A stretch of 64,000 nt of DNA from positions 7,137 to 71,136 of the forward strand of contig NZ_WINI01000007.1 of assembly GCF_009497155.1 (NCBI RefSeq), written 5' to 3'. Position 1 is the first letter of the stretch. Each line of letters starts with the position of its first letter. This document shows, piece by piece, positions 9,497 to 17,923 of the stretch. The notes beneath the pieces were generated by a model. It was not told the origin of the DNA. It worked only from the letters and a program-made list of their open reading frames with translations, and searched no databases. The translations under genes were made by a program, and so were the position numbers. The stretch is from Glaciimonas soli. GTDB taxonomy: Bacteria; Pseudomonadota; Gammaproteobacteria; Burkholderiales; Burkholderiaceae_D.

Positions 9497-10357
9497 GTGG
9501 CCATAGTCCTAGACGCGATAAAAGCACACACTGACTTGCTCTCCAAGTCAGAGAAAAAAGTCGCACTCACAATTCTGGACAACCCGCAGCTGGCACTAGC
9601 AGAAAACATCACCGCTCTGGCAAAGAACGCACAAGTATCAGAACCAACGGTGGTACGTTTTTGCCGCGCCATAGGCTACGAAGGCTGGCACGATTTCAAA
9701 CTTAAACTGGCACAGAGCCTCGCAGTGGCACTACCGGGCGCCAACGAAATGCTGGCGCAAGATGATATCGCCACCGATCTGGTCAACAAGATTTGCAGCC
9801 GCTCCATCAATACCTTGCTCGACTTGCGCAATCACTTGAGTCCAGATGCGATCCAGAGCGCATTGGACGTATTGCTGACGGCGAACAAGATAGAATTTTA
9901 TGGCCAAGGCACATCCGGTATCGTTGCTGCGGACGCACAGCATAAGTTCTTTCGTTCTGGCGTACCAACAGTAGCCTATTCAGATCCGCACATTCACAGC
10001 ATTGCCGCCTCTTTGCTACAACCCGGTGATGCAGTGGTCGCTATTTCTCAGCGTGGTGGCAATGCTGCATTGTTGCGCAGCATACAACTGGCGAAAAAAG
10101 GCGGCGCCTCTATTATCGTGCTTGGCCCATCCGGTACACCTTTGGCCGAATTGGCGACCGTGCTGGTGCCGATTGATTTAAGTTTCAATACGGATCCATA
10201 CACGCCTATTTCTGCGAGATTGGCGCACCTGGTGGTGATTGATATTTTGGCAGTCGGATTGGCACTTAAACGTGGTCCCGAGTTCCGCAAAAAAATGCAG
10301 AATGCTCAAAAGGCGCTGCAGCAATATGATATGCAGTTCGATTCTTTCTTCCGTTAG
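9497..10357 (+). CDS. hexR: RpiR-family regulator, HexR type
   Basis: This 286-residue protein has an N-terminal helix-turn-helix (about 37-60, ITALAKNAQVSEPTVVRFCR) and a C-terminal SIS sugar-phosphate-binding domain (about 120-260). HexR proteins repress Entner-Doudoroff and glucose genes and respond to KDPG. It starts with GTG at 9497 behind an AAGAAAG box and lies downstream of zwf, beyond the structured repeat. It is clearly paralogous to the C-terminal half of the glucokinase fusion at 18465-20432. The usual SIS loop ISxSGxT reads ISQRGGN (183-189), so ligand binding may differ from the paralogue. Confidence 0.88.
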   Translation: MAIVLDAIKAHTDLLSKSEKKVALTILDNPQLALAENITALAKNAQVSEPTVVRFCRAIGYEGWHDFKLKLAQSLAVALPGANEMLAQDDIATDLVNKICSRSINTLLDLRNHLSPDAIQSALDVLLTANKIEFYGQGTSGIVAADAQHKFFRSGVPTVAYSDPHIHSIAASLLQPGDAVVAISQRGGNAALLRSIQLAKKGGASIIVLGPSGTPLAELATVLVPIDLSFNTDPYTPISARLAHLVVIDILAVGLALKRGPEFRKKMQNAQKALQQYDMQFDSFFR

Positions 10358-10399
10358 ATTAAATTGATTCGTCTTGATTCGATCAATAAAGTCAAATCC

Positions 10400-10474
10400 T
10401 ACGCAAAACAGGGACCCGTAGCTTCGGCACAAATCATGAGCACAAAAATGCCATATCTAACCCTGTTTTACGTA
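10400..10474. repeat. 75-base inverted repeat downstream of hexR
   Basis: Arms at 10400-10413 (TACGCAAAACAGGG) and 10461-10474 (CCCTGTTTTACGTA) pair at 13 of 14 positions, the exception being a G-U pair, around a 47-base loop. It lies between hexR and the carboxypeptidase gene. It may be a degenerate mobile palindrome or a terminator; no T run follows. Confidence 0.55.
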
Positions 10475-10606
10475 ACTCCTAGTAATATCTCTGCAATATC
10501 ACAGCATCGACGTCGACGGCACTTTATTTAGTCTGCTGCATCAATAAAAATACAATGGAAAGTAGTGATGCGAATGCACTCTACAAGAAGAAAAGTTTAA
10601 TTTGGC

Positions 10607-12091
10607 ATGCCAAAAATACACCGCACTCAACATTATCTGGCACCGCGTGTTTTTTTTAGTCTGATCACAGCACTGATGCTGCTAATGACCGTTAGCATCA
10701 GTGGTTGCAACGGCTTGAGTAATAACAACATGCTGAATAAATCAGAACCCATTGACATTGTTCACCCACAATTTTCTGCTGGCTTTGAATCAGCCAGCCT
10801 CGGCATCGTTAGCGCTTTAGATGGTAGTGGCCATGCCTGGAATGTCGCGATTAAGGACGATAATAATGATGCCAATCTACCCGTAAGTTATCGCACATGG
10901 TTTTATTTTCGAGCTGATGATGTGCCGACAGCCAGCGCCTTGCGTCTGGAATTTTCTGGCTTTGGCTTTCCCTACTTTTTCATTCCCGTTTACTCATACG
11001 ATCAAAAGAACTGGCAGTATTTTCATGAAGATGAAGTGACCTTCAAACCCAATTGCACTGACCTCACACAGAAAGATTGCGGGCTGATTGTCAATAAACG
11101 GTTTGATAAAACTACCGTATGGATTGCACGCACCTTCCCTTACACAGCCAACGATTTATCCGTATTTTTAGACAGTATTACGGACAATCCACATGTCCGC
11201 ATTCAGACATTGGGGAAATCCCCCAATGACCAGCCTATACGCATGATTACCATTGGAGATCGCCTTACCGGTCACTCCGCTCACTCTGCTGCCGCCGACC
11301 ACAAAAAAACCGTCTGGATTAACGCTCGCACTCACCCGGCAGAAACCGGGCCGTCATTTTTATTAGAAGGTTTGATTCACACCGTGTTGGCAAATGATCG
11401 CATCGGTAAATATTTGCGCCAGCATTACGTCTTCAAGATTGTACCTATGCATAATGTTGACGGTGTCACGGCAGGAAATTATCGAACTAACACTGCCAGC
11501 ATTAATCTTGAACATCGCTGGTTTTTCGATGAGCAAAGTTCCCCCTATTTAAATGATCAGGCGCCGATGGAGGATAAGCTACTGAATACCAAAGCAATGG
11601 TGCCGATTTTGCGCGATCAAAAAAATCCACCGGTGTTGGCACTGAATCTGCACTCATCGAACTCCACGCCTGATACCGCCGCGTTCTTTTTCCCACATTT
11701 TGGCATTGATCCGATTAAATATAATCAAGCGGAACAAGCTTTATGGCAAACGCAAGACGCATTCATTAAAGCCGTCGCCAGTCATTATCACGGCAAAATT
11801 GAACAACCCCCAAAAGATGGTGGTTCCGGCTTTCTTAACTCAGCTTTCCCAGAATCATGGTGGTGGGAACACAAAGGCAGCGCAGTCAATGCCATTACTA
11901 TGGAAACAACCTATGGCCGTGCGGGTTTTGATCACTGGATAAGTAGCAATGATTTGCGCGAATTAGGTGTTGCTGTTGCTCTGGCAATTGCTGATATGAA
12001 TGATGCATCGAAAACCTTCGACAAAGACGATGTATCGATGTTTAGTTTGCCGTTCAATACAGAGTTGTATGGCAAGGACGAGGGTGATTGA
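10607..12091 (+). CDS. M14-family zinc carboxypeptidase, predicted lipoprotein
   Basis: The 494-residue protein has a signal segment (about 14-33) ending in ISGC with the lipid-anchored Cys at 34, so it should sit in the periplasm or on a membrane. A beta-sandwich-like domain (about 50-200) precedes the M14 domain. Zinc ligands fit H243 and E246 (NARTHPAETGP) and H349 (LALNLHSSN); the catalytic Glu fits E433 (AITMETTYGR). The layout resembles cytosolic carboxypeptidase-like (Nna1/AGBL) M14 enzymes that remove C-terminal residues from peptides. Its place in the middle of a sugar cluster is unexplained. Substrate unknown. Confidence 0.85.
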   Translation: MPKIHRTQHYLAPRVFFSLITALMLLMTVSISGCNGLSNNNMLNKSEPIDIVHPQFSAGFESASLGIVSALDGSGHAWNVAIKDDNNDANLPVSYRTWFYFRADDVPTASALRLEFSGFGFPYFFIPVYSYDQKNWQYFHEDEVTFKPNCTDLTQKDCGLIVNKRFDKTTVWIARTFPYTANDLSVFLDSITDNPHVRIQTLGKSPNDQPIRMITIGDRLTGHSAHSAAADHKKTVWINARTHPAETGPSFLLEGLIHTVLANDRIGKYLRQHYVFKIVPMHNVDGVTAGNYRTNTASINLEHRWFFDEQSSPYLNDQAPMEDKLLNTKAMVPILRDQKNPPVLALNLHSSNSTPDTAAFFFPHFGIDPIKYNQAEQALWQTQDAFIKAVASHYHGKIEQPPKDGGSGFLNSAFPESWWWEHKGSAVNAITMETTYGRAGFDHWISSNDLRELGVAVALAIADMNDASKTFDKDDVSMFSLPFNTELYGKDEGD

Positions 12092-12101
12092 GTAAACTTA
12101 C

Positions 12102-12122
12102 AGATAATTTTTAAAATTATCT
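12102..12122. terminator. AT-rich hairpin after the M14 gene
   Basis: AGATAATTTT (12102-12111) and AAAATTATCT (12113-12122) pair perfectly ten bases after the stop codon. There is no GC core, so termination is uncertain. A degenerate dRS3-like palindrome follows near 12164-12194. Confidence 0.4.
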
Positions 12123-12287
12123 ATGCGATGCCAATAATCGAATAATCGACTTAAAAAATTCCGTCGTCATCCACGCGAATGCGGGAACAACGACGTTATT
12201 GTGAACGCAATTATTTGGCCTTATTTATCGCTGAAATTACATCGGCATAACCAGAAATAGATAAACAAGACAAACAGGAGATTACCA

Positions 12288-13511
12288 GTGCAGTCAGTAT
12301 CCGTATTCCAAACCCCTGCTTTTTTACAGAATCAACTACGCCGCGATATCGCGTTCTTTCATCCACGCTGCATAGACCCCAACGGCGGCTTTTTCCACTA
12401 CCTGAATGATGATGGCAGCATTTACGACGCCTCGAGCCGCCATCTGGTGAACAGTGCGCGCATGGTGTTTTGTTACGCACTGGCGTTCCGTCTGGATGGC
12501 AAAGAAGAATATAGAGAAGCGGCTCGTCATGGTCTGCAATTTTTAAAACAAAAGCATTATCAACCTGAGTACGGTGGTTATGCCTGGGTGCTGAAAAACG
12601 GCGTGCCGATCGATCGCACCCAGCATTGCTACGGCTTGGCTTTTGTACTGCTGGCACACGCGCATGCGCTACGAATCGGCATCACTGAAGCAGCAGAGGG
12701 GATCTCGGCGACATTCGATTTGATGGAAAATTTGTTCTGGTCAGCGCAGGACGGCCTTTATGCGGATGAAGCGACGCCAGCCGGCGAAGTGTCATCGTAT
12801 CGCGGGCAAAATGCCAATATGCATAGTTGTGAAGCGCTGATCGCAGCCTTTGAAGCAACCGGCGACCAGCGTTATCTACATCGTGCCGAACTGCTCGCGC
12901 ACAACATCACAATACGACAAGCGGCATTGGCCAATGGCTGGATCTGGGAACACTATCACGCAGACTGGAGCATAGACTGGGAATACAACAAACATGACAG
13001 CAGTAATATGTTTCGGCCTTGGGGTTATCAACCTGGCCACATGACAGAATGGTCAAAATTATTGTTACTGCTGGAGCGTCATTCGGCGCACCTGGCAGGT
13101 GATAGCGAATGGTTATTGCCACGCGCAAAAGCACTGTTTGATGTGACCGTCCCACTCGCGTGGGATCAAACCCACGGCGGCATGGTATATGGCCTGGCAC
13201 CGGATGGCTCGGTATGCGATGGCGACAAATACTTTTGGGTGCAGGCTGAATCACTTGCTACCGCGGCGCTGCTGGCTCAGCGCTTAAAAGGCACCGGCCA
13301 GGAAGCTAATTACTGGGAGTGTTACGACGAACTCTGGCGCTATAGCGAAAAGCATTTGATCGATCCACAACAAGGCGGTTGGTATCGCGTGCTGCATCAA
13401 AACAATCAACGCTATGGCCTGGATAAACCGCCACATGGTAAAACCGATTTTTATCACCCTATGGGAGCTTGCCTGGAAGCCTTGTATGCCGTTGGCGCGG
13501 AGTTGAAATAA
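12288..13511 (+). CDS. AGE-family epimerase/isomerase, probable D-mannose isomerase
   Basis: The 407-residue protein has the alpha/alpha-barrel pattern of N-acylglucosamine 2-epimerase/mannose isomerase proteins. Signatures are RHLVNSARMVFCYALAF, GGYAWVLKNG, NMHSCEALIAAFEATG, FRPWGYQPGHMTEWSKLLL and KYFWVQAESLATAALLA. It starts with GTG at 12288, preceded by CAGGAG. A PfkB sugar kinase follows after two bases, so I infer mannose is converted to fructose and then phosphorylated. YihS-like aldose-ketose isomerase or 2-epimerase activity is the alternative. No signal peptide is seen; it should be cytosolic. Confidence 0.85.
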   Translation: MQSVSVFQTPAFLQNQLRRDIAFFHPRCIDPNGGFFHYLNDDGSIYDASSRHLVNSARMVFCYALAFRLDGKEEYREAARHGLQFLKQKHYQPEYGGYAWVLKNGVPIDRTQHCYGLAFVLLAHAHALRIGITEAAEGISATFDLMENLFWSAQDGLYADEATPAGEVSSYRGQNANMHSCEALIAAFEATGDQRYLHRAELLAHNITIRQAALANGWIWEHYHADWSIDWEYNKHDSSNMFRPWGYQPGHMTEWSKLLLLLERHSAHLAGDSEWLLPRAKALFDVTVPLAWDQTHGGMVYGLAPDGSVCDGDKYFWVQAESLATAALLAQRLKGTGQEANYWECYDELWRYSEKHLIDPQQGGWYRVLHQNNQRYGLDKPPHGKTDFYHPMGACLEALYAVGAELK

Positions 13512-13513
13512 TC

Positions 13514-14449
13514 ATGCCTACAAATACTAATTCTCCTTTGCCGCAATTCGTTAGCATAGGCGAAGCACTTACCGATCTTATCCGCGTCGACGGCGAACAA
13601 TGGCTCAGCAAAACCGGTGGCTCGGACTGGAATGTCGCCCGCGTTATGGCCAATTTCGGCGTTTCTACCGGCTTTGCCGGAGCGATTAGCCAAGATTGGT
13701 TTGGTGACGCCTTGTTTGCCGCCAGTACCGCTGCGAATCTCGATCTGCGTTTTTTACAGCGCGTTAACCGCCCGCCTTTATTGGCCATCGTTTACGAAAC
13801 CTCCCCGCCGCAATATAACTTCATCGGGGAGAACAGCGCTGATCTGGCATTCGATCCCACTGCATTACCCGCAAATTGGCAGCAAGTGGCGAAATGGGCA
13901 CATTTTGGCGGCATCAGCCTGGCACGCGAGCCCTTGGCCGCGCGCTTGGTAGATCTCGCTTCATCGCTAAAGCAAGCCGGCGTAAAGATTAGCTACGACC
14001 CTAATTTTCGCAATTTGATGGATGAACGCTACGATGCCACTTTAGAGAAAATGGCTAAATTGGCGGATGTGATCAAAGTATCTGATGAAGATTTATGTGG
14101 CTTGTTCAGAACCGACGATCAGGTAACTGCACTCAAAAAATTGCGCAGCTTCAACCCAGAAGCCGCAGTGTTGCTGACCTTGGGCGCCGAAGGCGCAGCA
14201 ATGCTGGTTGGCGATCAGAAATGGCATGTAAAGCCACCTGCCATAGACATAGTCGATACCGTCGGCGCCGGCGATGCCGGGATTGCCGGATTGATTTACG
14301 CGTTGATACAAGAAGCACAACAATCCTCGTCCACAAACATTGACTGGCACGCGCATCTACGCTTCTCAGTTGCTTGCGGCTCTGCTGCTTGTTTAAATGC
14401 CGGTCCGAAACCACCGCAATTGGAACAAGTGCTGGCATTGCTTGATTAA
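13514..14449 (+). CDS. PfkB-family carbohydrate kinase, probable fructokinase
   Basis: From the ATG at 13514 the protein has 311 residues. The ribokinase-family signatures are present: GGSDWNVARVMANFG near the N-terminus and DTVGAGDAGIAGL near the C-terminus, where the GAGD Asp is the catalytic base. The usual aromatic residue after GAGD is replaced by Ala-Gly-Ile. The start lies two bases after the stop of the isomerase gene, and GGAG in the end of that gene can act as ribosome binding site, so the two are translationally linked. Fructose as substrate is inferred from the coupling; 2-keto-3-deoxygluconate kinase is an alternative. Confidence 0.85.
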   Translation: MPTNTNSPLPQFVSIGEALTDLIRVDGEQWLSKTGGSDWNVARVMANFGVSTGFAGAISQDWFGDALFAASTAANLDLRFLQRVNRPPLLAIVYETSPPQYNFIGENSADLAFDPTALPANWQQVAKWAHFGGISLAREPLAARLVDLASSLKQAGVKISYDPNFRNLMDERYDATLEKMAKLADVIKVSDEDLCGLFRTDDQVTALKKLRSFNPEAAVLLTLGAEGAAMLVGDQKWHVKPPAIDIVDTVGAGDAGIAGLIYALIQEAQQSSSTNIDWHAHLRFSVACGSAACLNAGPKPPQLEQVLALLD

Positions 14450-14604
14450 AATACCCTTCTGAAAGGCGCAACGCCCTCAGAGATGCCAATAGCGCAATCC
14501 GCTCCCACTTATCCCCTCTTGCCATTGCTCACAATGCCAAGGGGGATAAAGTAATTTCCAGTCGGCACTATATTTCCTCGCCGAATGTTTACACCCGAAG
14601 TACT

Positions 14605-14637
14605 TGTAGTAAAAGTACACATTACAATTTAATTACA
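14605..14637. promoter_or_regulatory. Two adjacent HexR-like operators
   Basis: TGTAGTAAAAGTACA (14605-14619) matches the inferred consensus TGTAGTAAAACTACA at 14 of 15. TACAATTTAATTACA (14623-14637) follows four bases later with a looser match (about 13 of 15 allowing A/T in the centre). They lie about 280-310 bases upstream of the porin gene. Confidence 0.6.
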
Positions 14638-14742
14638 TATTTTCATCCTCGCCCCTCTGGTACGGAATCAGCCCAGCGTTTCCTCAATATTGCAACTATC
14701 GCAGTGTAAAGTTTTGTTTTCGGTGTGAATTTGCAACACAAA

Positions 14743-14757
14743 TATAGTAAAACTACA
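14743..14757. promoter_or_regulatory. HexR-like operator near the porin promoter
   Basis: TATAGTAAAACTACA matches the consensus at 14 of 15 positions, 160 bases before the porin start. Confidence 0.65.
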
Positions 14758-14916
14758 TAAATAAACCAAAAGCAAAGCAATAAGGTTTAACATCAGCAAC
14801 AATAAATTACTGTTGCAATTACCTGAATGCTTTGCAATTGACCAACAGAAGAAAGAATTTCGGGCAATGACTCGGAAAACGGTGGCATACACCATATTTT
14901 CACCATAGGAGATGAG

Positions 14917-16014
14917 ATGAGTAAAACAGTACTAAAAATCAATCCATTCGTAGCCGCCATCATCTTGGCTGCAACTTGCGCAGGCACTGCACAAGCACAA
15001 TCTAACGTCACAATCTACGGTCGCGTCGATGCTGGCCTCGATTTTCAATCCAATCAAGTCGGCCCTAATGGCACACGCGGTAGCGCAGTGACTATCGGCG
15101 GGAATAACTGGGGTACCAGTATGTTCGGCTTTAAAGGCGTGGAAGATCTAGGCGGTGGTTTGAAAGCCATTTTCACATTGGAAAACGGCTTTAGCGCTAA
15201 CAACGGCACAACAAATGGCGGCCCTTCGCGCCTTTGGTCACGTCGTTCATGGGTTGGTCTGACAGGTGACTTCGGTACCGTCAAACTGGGTCGCGATTTG
15301 ACTCTGCCTAGCGATTTGGTTTGGAGCATAGATCCGACCGGTCAACAGAATTTGAGCTCTGCTACTCTGGCAAAAGGACGTAACTGGCCTCAAACAGACA
15401 ATCAGATTCAATATATTTCACCAAGCTTCGGCGGCTTTGTTGCGCAGGGTTCTTACGGCTTCGGCGGCGTTCCAGGCGCGACAAAAGATAAGAGCACCGG
15501 TGGTGTTGCCTTGTCATACTCACAGTCAAACTTCACTGTCCTGGCAATGTATGACTTCATGAATAATGCAAATGGTCAGTACAGCAGCTTGTATGGCGAC
15601 AGCATTAACGGCACTTATGGTCCGTCATCGCAAGAAATCACTATCGGCGGTACTGCTACGTTCGATAAGTTGAAATTGTTCGCTGCATGGCAAGCCATTA
15701 CAGCTTCAAAAGCTGTAGACACGCCATATACCCGGGCAAATCAAAGCTGGCTCGGTGCTAACTATATGTTGACACCAGCATGGACATTGATCGGCGCGGC
15801 ATACTACACCAAACTCAACAATGACAGCGGCAATGCGCAACTGTACATGTTGGGCGCTAACTACAACTTGTCTAAACGTACTCTGTTGTACGGAAGCGTT
15901 GGTACAGTTCGCAACAAAGGTCAAGCCGACTTCCAGGTTGAAGTTGGTAGCAGCGCAGGCATGATTGCACAAAATCAAAACGCGATTTATACAGGTATCA
16001 GCCACTCGTTTTAA
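14917..16014 (+). CDS. Outer membrane general porin
   Basis: The 365-residue protein has a signal peptide (about 1-27, ending AGTAQA) and a mature start QSNVTIYGRVDAGLDF typical of Burkholderiales trimeric porins. Beta-strand alternation runs throughout, the constriction-loop region follows RSWVGLTGDFGTVKLGRD, and the last residue is Phe as required for outer membrane assembly. A consensus GGAGATGAG box precedes the ATG. Upstream HexR-like sites and the neighbouring sugar genes suggest sugar-dependent expression, so it is likely the outer membrane entry route for this pathway. It is not an OprB-type porin by sequence. Confidence 0.95.
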   Translation: MSKTVLKINPFVAAIILAATCAGTAQAQSNVTIYGRVDAGLDFQSNQVGPNGTRGSAVTIGGNNWGTSMFGFKGVEDLGGGLKAIFTLENGFSANNGTTNGGPSRLWSRRSWVGLTGDFGTVKLGRDLTLPSDLVWSIDPTGQQNLSSATLAKGRNWPQTDNQIQYISPSFGGFVAQGSYGFGGVPGATKDKSTGGVALSYSQSNFTVLAMYDFMNNANGQYSSLYGDSINGTYGPSSQEITIGGTATFDKLKLFAAWQAITASKAVDTPYTRANQSWLGANYMLTPAWTLIGAAYYTKLNNDSGNAQLYMLGANYNLSKRTLLYGSVGTVRNKGQADFQVEVGSSAGMIAQNQNAIYTGISHSF

Positions 16015-16044
16015 TTTGTTGAATAGCCTAGGATAGTACGTCGG

Positions 16045-16072
16045 CGTGATGCCGCTTGAGCTCGGCATCACG
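16045..16072 (+). terminator. Hairpin after the porin gene
   Basis: CGTGATGCCG (16045-16054) and CGGCATCACG (16063-16072) form a perfect ten-base stem 30 bases after the porin stop. No long T run follows, so it may protect the mRNA rather than terminate. Confidence 0.55.
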
Positions 16073-16134
16073 ATGATCTCTATCTTGTTGTAACGATTAG
16101 TTAGTAGTAACGTCCCTGGGTTTTCCCAGATTCT

Positions 16135-16163
16135 GCCCATTCGAATGCGAATGGGCATTTTTT
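16135..16163 (+). terminator. Intrinsic terminator of the porin transcript
   Basis: GCCCATTCG and CGAATGGGC pair around AATG and are followed by ATTTTTT. Confidence 0.85.
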
Positions 16164-16251
16164 ATGGACGAACGGAAAATAGAGCGGCCACGCAATTTAT
16201 TTTGGCCCGACTACTCATTTGAGCTAAAATAAACACTCAAAGGAGCAAATC

Positions 16252-16776
16252 ATGTCCGCCTTAAGTGATAAACGTCCTCAAGCCAAAAAAGCGTTGATGA
16301 CAAAAGTGTTCTCATCTAAACAACAGCCCAAGTCCGATCTGATATCGCTGACAGACTTTCGCATCGTCTTTGATTCCACTCCCGCTATAAAAGTGAGATT
16401 GATACGGAAAGGCGTACGTGCGGTGGAAGTGAAGGATATGGTGCGGATGATGGATACTTCTCAGGATAAAATTTTTAAATTTCTGCGCCTGTCAACGGCC
16501 ACCGTAAATCGCAAGGCCAGCAGAGATGAAGAACTCTCCACGGAGGACAGTGAGCGTGTAGTTGGCATGTCCAATTTAATTGGCCAGGTTCAAGCCATGG
16601 TGGAACAATCCGGGAATCCAGCTGGATTTGATGCTGCGAAATGGGTCGCGCATTGGCTGGAAGAACCAATACCCGCTCTGGGTGGCGAATGTCCGGCAAG
16701 CTATATGGATACGATGGAGGGACAAAAATTGGTTTCCAATTTATTGTCTATGATGCAAAGCGGGGCTTACGCCTGA
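16252..16776 (+). CDS. Xre/MbcA/ParS-type antitoxin
   Basis: The 174-residue protein has an N-terminal DNA-binding part (VEVKDMVRMMDTSQDKIFKF) and a C-terminal toxin-binding domain (AAKWVAHWLEEPIPALGG) characteristic of the DUF2384 antitoxins partnering RES toxins. It precedes the toxin gene and overlaps it by one base (TGATG), so translation is coupled. It would neutralise the RES toxin and repress its own promoter; AAAGGAG precedes the ATG. Confidence 0.92.
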   Translation: MSALSDKRPQAKKALMTKVFSSKQQPKSDLISLTDFRIVFDSTPAIKVRLIRKGVRAVEVKDMVRMMDTSQDKIFKFLRLSTATVNRKASRDEELSTEDSERVVGMSNLIGQVQAMVEQSGNPAGFDAAKWVAHWLEEPIPALGGECPASYMDTMEGQKLVSNLLSMMQSGAYA

Positions 16777-17261
16777 TGCCAACGGCCAGTCAAGTGGTTT
16801 GGCGGATTGCCACAGACACACCAGACTACACCGCTGATGATCTGACCGGCGCAGGTGCTAAAATTACGGGTGGACGCTGGAATCGTCCAGGAAACGCCTT
16901 ACTTTACTGCGCAGAAAACATCGCTCTGGCTTGCCTGGAAACATTCGTGCATGTGAAATCTGCCGGACTGCCCTTGAATCGGTATTTAGTGCGCATCGAG
17001 ATTCCAGATCCCGTATGGAAGGCCGCAATACAAGTGACTGCAGAAAATGCAGCAATAGGATGGGATGCTATACCAACAGGCAAAATCAGCCTGGATGCGG
17101 GCGACGCGTGGGTAAACAAAGGCATTTCTGCTTTGCTGCTGGTACCATCCGTCATTATTCCAGAGGAAAGAAATATATTGATTAATCCCTTGCACCCAGA
17201 TGCAAAAAGCATCACGGCAAGCAAAGTCAGGAAATGGCTCTACGATCCTCGAATGGGTTAA
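16776..17261 (+). CDS. RES-domain toxin
   Basis: The protein has 161 residues from the ATG at 16776, which overlaps the antitoxin stop. The open frame extends further upstream inside the antitoxin gene but that part is non-homologous. The RES pattern is clear: VVWRIA near the N-terminus, GGRWNRPGNALLYCAENIALACLETFVHV in segments, then DAWVNKGISALLLVPSVIIPEERNILINP. RES toxins degrade NAD+ and halt growth when free. Gene order (antitoxin first) and size fit a complete type II module. Confidence 0.92.
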   Translation: MPTASQVVWRIATDTPDYTADDLTGAGAKITGGRWNRPGNALLYCAENIALACLETFVHVKSAGLPLNRYLVRIEIPDPVWKAAIQVTAENAAIGWDAIPTGKISLDAGDAWVNKGISALLLVPSVIIPEERNILINPLHPDAKSITASKVRKWLYDPRMG

Positions 17262-17335
17262 GTTGCGCAGGTCCCGCGCTTTTCTGGCAAAAAACAAGCA
17301 AGCATGATGTGCAAAATACACGATAGGAACAAGCC

Positions 17336-17923
17336 GTGAAACAACATATTGAATTCAGTCTAAACGAAGCTAACGATGCCCTGGCAGCACTTCTGAAGAA
17401 TCAGAGTGCATTATCAGCGGTCGAGCAAGCAGCGGCGTTACTCATCGCCACCTTCGAACGTAAAGGCCGCGTCTATTCTTGTGGTAATGGCGGCTCCATG
17501 TGCGACGCCATGCACTTTGCTGAAGAGTTAACCGGTCGCTATCGCAATGACCGCGCCGCGCTGCCAGCAACTGCCATCAGCGATGCCGGCCACCTGACTT
17601 GCGTCAGCAATGATTTGGGTTATGAACAGGTGTTCTCGCGCTACATCGAAGCGCATGGCCGCGCTGGGGATTGCCTGGTCGCACTTAGCACCAGCGGCAC
17701 CAGCAAAAACGTCATCCGCGCTGCGCAAGCCGCTAAATCGTTGGGCGTGAAAGTTATCATTCTCAGCGGTCGTCCTAGCGAAGTTTTGGAAGCCTTAAGC
17801 GATGTGTATATCTGTACGCCTGGAGGAAAATTTGCAGATCGCGTACAAGAGTTGCATATCAAAGTCCTGCATATCCTGATCGAACTGATAGAGCGACATT
17901 TCTTTCCCGAAAATTATCGCTAA
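17336..17923 (+). CDS. gmhA: Sedoheptulose 7-phosphate isomerase
   Basis: This SIS-family enzyme makes D-glycero-manno-heptose 7-phosphate for the LPS inner core. It has 195 residues (E. coli GmhA has 192). The block SCGNGGSMCDAMHFAEEL contains the active-site His and Glu (AMHFAEE), and QELHIKVLHILIELIE holds the C-terminal Gln and His. GGSM replaces the E. coli GGSH, outside the catalytic set. DiaA is the closest alternative but lacks this degree of match. It stands apart from other heptose genes and its end overlaps the converging FMN reductase remnant by a few bases. Confidence 0.9.
   Translation: MKQHIEFSLNEANDALAALLKNQSALSAVEQAAALLIATFERKGRVYSCGNGGSMCDAMHFAEELTGRYRNDRAALPATAISDAGHLTCVSNDLGYEQVFSRYIEAHGRAGDCLVALSTSGTSKNVIRAAQAAKSLGVKVIILSGRPSEVLEALSDVYICTPGGKFADRVQELHIKVLHILIELIERHFFPENYR

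Larger units (their letters stand above)
14450..14916. other. Regulatory region upstream of the porin
   Basis: No gene is visible in these 467 bases. They hold an imperfect hairpin at 14506-14552 that may end the fructokinase transcript, then three HexR-like palindromes (listed separately) and a long leader before the porin start. Confidence 0.6.

Noticed and set aside
12211-12657. Minus-strand frame opposite the isomerase gene
   Set aside because: Shadow of a well-supported plus-strand gene; composition is Arg/His/Cys-rich and unlike any family.
16641-16775. 45-codon N-terminal extension of the RES toxin
   Set aside because: It lies wholly inside the antitoxin gene and has no family match; the overlapping ATG at 16776 fits the family start.
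17336-17923. DiaA (DnaA-associated SIS protein)
   Set aside because: The AMHFAEEL and QELHIKVLHIL active-site blocks fit GmhA better.
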